DNA of 8,824 nucleotides from Gp6-AA40 sp036742665 (GTDB lineage Bacteria > Acidobacteriota > Vicinamibacteria > Vicinamibacterales > UBA2999). Positions 5,473 to 8,824 of this stretch are shown here, in pieces (the stretch's first letter is position 1; each line of letters starts with the position of its first letter). Location of the stretch: contig DAINQP010000230.1 of assembly GCA_036742665.1 (NCBI GenBank), positions 1 to 8,824 of the forward strand, given 5' to 3'. The notes below the pieces were generated by a model. That model saw only the letters and a list, made by a program, of their open reading frames with translations, had not been told where the DNA came from and ran no database searches. The position numbers were made by a program, and so were the translations under genes.

Positions 5473-7152
5473 TTAACGCCGCGGACTGGTGATATCGAGA
5501 TCCGATCGATCGAGCGCGTTGTCGGGTCCACCGACGCGATACCACCGCCACGCATGCGGGTCCATCGCCACACGATGCAGGCCGTCGTTGTGGGCTTTGC
5601 TGTGATGGCCGTCGAACACTTCGACGAGCAGTCCATCGTTGCCTGTATCCACCTTCACCTTCACCGTCTGCTTCGCGCTGCTGAAGTTGTGCAGCGTCAG
5701 CAGTGAGGTATTGCGCCAGTCATAGCGGATCACCAGCACCTCGGGAACATTGCTCCGCAGGACCACGAAATTGCCCCAGCTGATCTCAGGGCACTCCTTC
5801 CGCGCCCGTATCATCCGCTCGGTCCAGTTCAGCATTGATTGCGGATCGCGGCGCTGATCGGCGACGTTCACCTTCTTGTAGCCGTACACGGGATCGCTGA
5901 TGACGGGCCTGACCACTTTCTTCGCGCGCGAGAACCCGGCGTGGCGATCGGAGGTCCACTGCATCGGCGTGCGCGCGCACTCTCGCTCTGGCAAACGCAA
6001 GTCGTCGCCGATGCCGATCTCGTCACCGTACTGCATCATCGGTGTGCCGGGCAGCGAGAACAGCAGGCTGAACGCGAGTTCCATCTTCTTCCGGTCGTTG
6101 CCGAGCATCGGCGTCAGCCGTCGTCTGATGCCGCGGTTGTACAACTGCATCCGCTTCTCGGAGCCGAACGCATCGAACACCTTCTGCCGCTGCTCTGGCG
6201 TGAGACGTCCGAGGTCGAGTTCATCGTGGCTACGCAGAAACTGCACCCATTGCGCGTTTGACGGGCGGCGTCTCGTGTCCTCGAGTGCGCGAACCAGCGG
6301 ATCGATGTCGCCGGTCGCGAGCGCGTAAAACAGTCGCTGGTTCACCGGGAAGTTCAACATCATCTGCAGCCGATCGCCTTCGGCGCCGAAGTACTCGAGG
6401 CTTTCATCGGGAGGGACGTTGGCCTCGGCGAGCATGATGGCCTCCGACGAACGCCACTGCAGAAAGTCGCGCATCTCTTTCAGCAGGTTGAAGTCCATCT
6501 GGTGCTCGATACCGGCACCTTTCTTTTCAATCAGAAACGGCACCGCGTCCATGCGAAACCCGGACACGCCCAACTGCAGCCAGAAGCCCATGATCTTCTG
6601 GATTTCGGCGCGGACGTAGGGATGCCAGGTGTTCAGATCGGGCTGATGGTTGTAGAAGCGATGGAAGTAGAACTGCTTCGCCTTGCGATCCCACGTCCAG
6701 GTCGTCGTCTGTTCGCCGGGAAACACAATGCCGTCTTTGTGGTTCTTGGGGCGGATGTCTGACCACACGTACCACTCGCGGAAGAAATCGTCGGGACTTG
6801 TTCGCGCGCGCTTGAACCACGGCGAATCAGTCGAGGTGTGGTTGACGACGAGATCGATGATGACGCGAACGCCGAGCGCCTCGGCGTGACGCATGAAGGC
6901 GACAAAATCGCCGAGCGACCCGTGCTTCTCGTGCACGCCGAAGAAGTCGGCGACGTCATACCCGTTGTCGCGGTTGGGCGAAGGATAGAACGGCTGAAGC
7001 CACAGACAGGTCACGCCGAGCCCCTGCAGGTAATCAAGCCGGCGCATCAGGCCTTCGAAGTCGCCGACGCCATCCCCATTGGCGTCCTGGTATTTCTCGA
7101 CATCGAGGCAGTAGATGATGGCGTTCTTGTACCAGAGGTCAGCGATGGCCAT
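5473..7152 (-). CDS. GH13 trehalose synthase-like / alpha-amylase family enzyme
   Basis: A 559-residue cytoplasmic (no signal peptide) glycoside hydrolase family 13 protein. The barrel begins at WYKNAIIYCLDVEKY and has a Ca-type loop DANGDGVGD (23-31). Catalytic regions are complete: I, DLVVNHTS (D100, H105); II, GFRMDAVPF (nucleophile D202); III, LAEAN (acid/base E243); IV, FLRSHDELD (H309, D310). TreS-like traits follow: YHRF-type HRFYNHQPDLN (164-174), GTPMMQYGDEIGIGDD (369-384), RTPMQWTSDRHAGFSRA (394-410) and DPVYGYKKVNV (420-430), plus a C-terminal beta domain to about 540. TreS enzymes interconvert maltose and trehalose, but this divergent branch (CLDVEKY rather than the usual ELHVRAF) is often only called alpha-amylase, so the reaction is not proven. 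ATG 7152 is preceded by a weak AGAG; the longer frame to 7320 enters the previous gene. It lacks an adjacent maltokinase or GlgE. Confidence 0.9.
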   Translation of the reverse strand: MAIADLWYKNAIIYCLDVEKYQDANGDGVGDFEGLMRRLDYLQGLGVTCLWLQPFYPSPNRDNGYDVADFFGVHEKHGSLGDFVAFMRHAEALGVRVIIDLVVNHTSTDSPWFKRARTSPDDFFREWYVWSDIRPKNHKDGIVFPGEQTTTWTWDRKAKQFYFHRFYNHQPDLNTWHPYVRAEIQKIMGFWLQLGVSGFRMDAVPFLIEKKGAGIEHQMDFNLLKEMRDFLQWRSSEAIMLAEANVPPDESLEYFGAEGDRLQMMLNFPVNQRLFYALATGDIDPLVRALEDTRRRPSNAQWVQFLRSHDELDLGRLTPEQRQKVFDAFGSEKRMQLYNRGIRRRLTPMLGNDRKKMELAFSLLFSLPGTPMMQYGDEIGIGDDLRLPERECARTPMQWTSDRHAGFSRAKKVVRPVISDPVYGYKKVNVADQRRDPQSMLNWTERMIRARKECPEISWGNFVVLRSNVPEVLVIRYDWRNTSLLTLHNFSSAKQTVKVKVDTGNDGLLVEVFDGHHSKAHNDGLHRVAMDPHAWRWYRVGGPDNALDRSDLDITSPRR

Positions 7153-7192
7153 GGCTCTGTGAAATGCAAGAGCCGTACTGTCGAACCGAACC

Positions 7193-7840
7193 TCAGCCGC
7201 TCGCAACCTCGAGCAAGAGACGACCCCGTTCATGCCGCGCCAGTGCGGCGATGCCAGCTGCGAATCCGCGCCGATGCTCCTCGTTCCACGGCGGACCTGC
7301 GGGACGGCCCGTACGGGCAACGAAGTCCGCTACGTCGCCGGGCGTCACGCCGAGCTGCTCGGCGGCGCGGGCGAATTCCTCTCCGCGCTTGCACAACTGC
7401 ACGGGGAGCCTCAGTCGAGTAGCGGCGCGGCAGATCGCCTGCTGATACATCATGCCGTCGGCAGAACACCGCAGTTGATACGAAGCGTGCACCGCTGCGA
7501 CGCTCGCCGGGATCGACGGAAACGGTGGCTCGCGGATCGCGAGTGCCACAACCGGAGACACTGGCGCGAGCTCGCCAACGAGCCGCTCGAGCACCCGGAC
7601 GCTGCACGCCGACACCGACTTCTGGACGCGCGCGATGAGGTCCTCGGCCTCATCTTCTCGCATCGCCATCGTGTCGTGCTCGTACGGCTGCGTGGGCAAT
7701 CCAGGATCGATGAGTGTCACCCGCCGGCGCTCGATTACTGCCGGCACACGCCCGAGCGCTGCCACGCACACCAGGTGAGCCCACCCGGTGTGTTCAGCCA
7801 CGCTCACGACGCACGGTGCGCGCCTCACCACTCGACTCAC
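7193..7840 (-). CDS. Hypothetical protein, possible RuvC/RNase H-like fold
   Basis: A 215-residue protein of unrecognised family, starting at GTG 7840, 8 nt after the ParB-like stop; AGGAG at 7852-7856 overlaps the end of ParB and supports coupling, though its spacing of 11 nt is long. The layout suggests an RNase H/RuvC fold, which I infer by eye: a beta hairpin VVSVAEHTGWAHLVCVA (11-27) and VIERRRVTLID (35-45), a helix at about 62-90, a strand VVALAIREP (97-105) with E104, then HASYQLRCSADGMMYQQAICRAA (118-140) and a strand VQLCKR (147-152). A tail with GPPWNEEHRRGFAAGIAALA (182-201) resembles the acidic/His C-terminal helix of nucleases of this fold. E16, E104 and E188/H189 are candidate catalytic residues. 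No membrane segment or signal. The gene is followed 40 nt later by the GH13 gene. Confidence 0.7.
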   Translation of the reverse strand: MSRVVRRAPCVVSVAEHTGWAHLVCVAALGRVPAVIERRRVTLIDPGLPTQPYEHDTMAMREDEAEDLIARVQKSVSACSVRVLERLVGELAPVSPVVALAIREPPFPSIPASVAAVHASYQLRCSADGMMYQQAICRAATRLRLPVQLCKRGEEFARAAEQLGVTPGDVADFVARTGRPAGPPWNEEHRRGFAAGIAALARHERGRLLLEVASG

Positions 7841-7848
7841 CGAGTGAT

Positions 7849-8802
7849 TTACTCCTCGTCAGGCGGGGCGCCGCCGATCCTGGCCACGTCCTCCTGCTTC
7901 ACACGGTCAACCTTGAAGCGAGTGGCGGCGGCAATCGTCTTGTCCATCACCTCGTCGAAATCGAACTCGGTGGCCTTGGAGAATCGAATCGGGTTCACGC
8001 GTGCGATGACGAACGGCTTGAGGTACGGACTCGTCAGGCCGCGCTCCTTGAGCGCCGCAACCACACTCGACACGGCATCGTCGAGCTTCAGCAACTTTGT
8101 GGCGCGCCGCTCGCGCTCGCGGACCGCTTTTGGAAGCGAGTCGTCGAGGAAGTCTTCGATGCGGCGCAGCAGCGAACTGTACGCGCCGCCGCTCAAGCTG
8201 CGACGTTGCTCGTAGGCGGCGCCGAGCGTCAGAAAGAGCGCCTGCTCGAACTCGAAGGCATAGTCGCTCTCACGTCCGTCGCCGCGCGCCGCCAGTGCGC
8301 GCGCCATCCGGATCGTCTCGAGCGACTTCTCTTTCACGTTGTGCGCCTTCTCGGTGTTGAGCGCCAGAATCTTGAACGCCACGTCGGACTCCGGCACGAG
8401 CAAGCCCGTGATAGTCCTGGCGCCAAGCTTCCGCATCGCCTGCAGACGATGGTTGCCGTTCGGCGTCCAGTACCCTTCGTCGTTGCGCACGATCACGACC
8501 GGATCGAGGAAGCGACCGACTTTCTCGATGACGGTCATCAGGCGTTTGACGTGGGGCTCAGAAGGATCGCGCTGATAAGGCGTCGGTTCGACCGCATCGA
8601 TGGGCAGCGCGACGAGGAGAACCGGTGTGCCGCCAAATGGATCGCTGTAGCTGCCGAGCACCGCGCCGCCATCGTCTTCGACGCGGGAGGTCAGATCGCG
8701 AACGTCGCGTGTGTCGCCGGTCTTGCTCACCTCGCCGGTAGACAGGCCCACTGACTTCGGCGCGGTCTTCTTCCGCCGCACGGCTTTCTTCTTCTTGGCC
8801 AT
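7849..8802 (-). CDS. ParB/Srx-fold nuclease-domain protein
   Basis: A 317-residue protein with a lysine-rich N-terminus (MAKKKKAVRRKK) suited to nucleic acid binding and a ParB/Srx-type N-terminal domain at about 62-140: LPIDAVEPTPYQRDP (66-80), then VIEKVGRFLDPVVIVRNDEG (91-110) and the box NGNHRLQAMRKLGA (115-128), the counterpart of GERRxxA in ParB. A segment ALNTEKAHNVKEKSLETIRM (147-166) follows, then a helical C-terminal half without a classical ParB helix-turn-helix that I can identify. No ParA partner is encoded here, so it is probably not the housekeeping chromosome-segregation ParB; a ParB-like nuclease or CTPase role is inferred. ATG 8802 has no strong SD, and only 22 bases precede it in the window. 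It appears to lead the unit continuing into the RNase H-like and GH13 genes. Confidence 0.85.
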   Translation of the reverse strand: MAKKKKAVRRKKTAPKSVGLSTGEVSKTGDTRDVRDLTSRVEDDGGAVLGSYSDPFGGTPVLLVALPIDAVEPTPYQRDPSEPHVKRLMTVIEKVGRFLDPVVIVRNDEGYWTPNGNHRLQAMRKLGARTITGLLVPESDVAFKILALNTEKAHNVKEKSLETIRMARALAARGDGRESDYAFEFEQALFLTLGAAYEQRRSLSGGAYSSLLRRIEDFLDDSLPKAVRERERRATKLLKLDDAVSSVVAALKERGLTSPYLKPFVIARVNPIRFSKATEFDFDEVMDKTIAAATRFKVDRVKQEDVARIGGAPPDEE

Positions 8803-8824
8803 CGCGCCGTGAGTCTAACGCACT

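Noticed and set aside
7153..7320. Upstream extension of the GH13 frame
   Set aside because: It enters the preceding gene at 7193 and adds 56 residues without family similarity; ATG 7152 gives the normal barrel start.
7714..8754. Long 346-codon plus-strand open frame opposite the ParB-like gene
   Set aside because: Arg/His-rich translation with no family features, fully antisense to a well-supported ParB-domain gene; a high-GC antisense shadow.
1..8824. CRISPR array, tRNA, rRNA or insertion sequence
   Set aside because: No regularly spaced repeats, cloverleaf-like sequence, transposase motif or terminal inverted repeats with target duplications were seen by eye.

Overview
The window is a GC-rich bacterial chromosomal segment in which all eight intact genes lie on the minus strand, read from right to left. 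The best clue to the source is the 816-residue permease at 2880-5330. It has the duplicated MacB/FtsX architecture of the ADOP family, which is strongly expanded in Acidobacteriota. Together with the base composition and the divergent trehalose-synthase-like GH13 enzyme, this suggests a soil-type acidobacterium (a Vicinamibacteria-like lineage is possible). That assignment is inference, as there is no rRNA or other direct marker.

Right block (8802 down to 5473): a ParB/Srx-fold nuclease-domain protein, then 8 nt later an unrecognised 215-residue protein whose layout suggests a RuvC/RNase H-like fold, then 40 nt later a cytoplasmic GH13 enzyme of the trehalose synthase/alpha-amylase type. The tight spacing suggests one transcript. 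After the GH13 stop comes a 142-nt gap with a run of overlapping hairpins at 5402-5456, which probably separates the two transcription units.

Middle and left block (5330 down to 358): the orphan ADOP permease, then four membrane or envelope-stress genes with short gaps or overlaps: a YihY/BrkB integral membrane protein, a YqjE/phage-holin-III-like two-helix protein, a DUF3618-like membrane anchor fused to a DUF892 (YciE/YciF-like) ferritin-fold domain, and a 78-residue two-helix protein. The last four look co-transcribed and translationally coupled. Members of these families are often found together, and DUF892 proteins are associated with stress responses. Together with a possible trehalose-forming enzyme, the neighbourhood may serve osmotic or envelope stress, but this is inferred from family associations only.

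Left edge (1-357): no intact gene. The plus strand carries what looks like the 3' end of a membrane-protein gene split by a frameshift near base 165 and ending tail-to-tail with the minus-strand cluster. I found no tRNA, rRNA, CRISPR array, insertion sequence or phage module. Most of the window is ordinary chromosomal content. The parts most worth a second look are the ParB plus RNase H-like pair, the membrane-anchored ferritin-fold fusion and the hairpin run.
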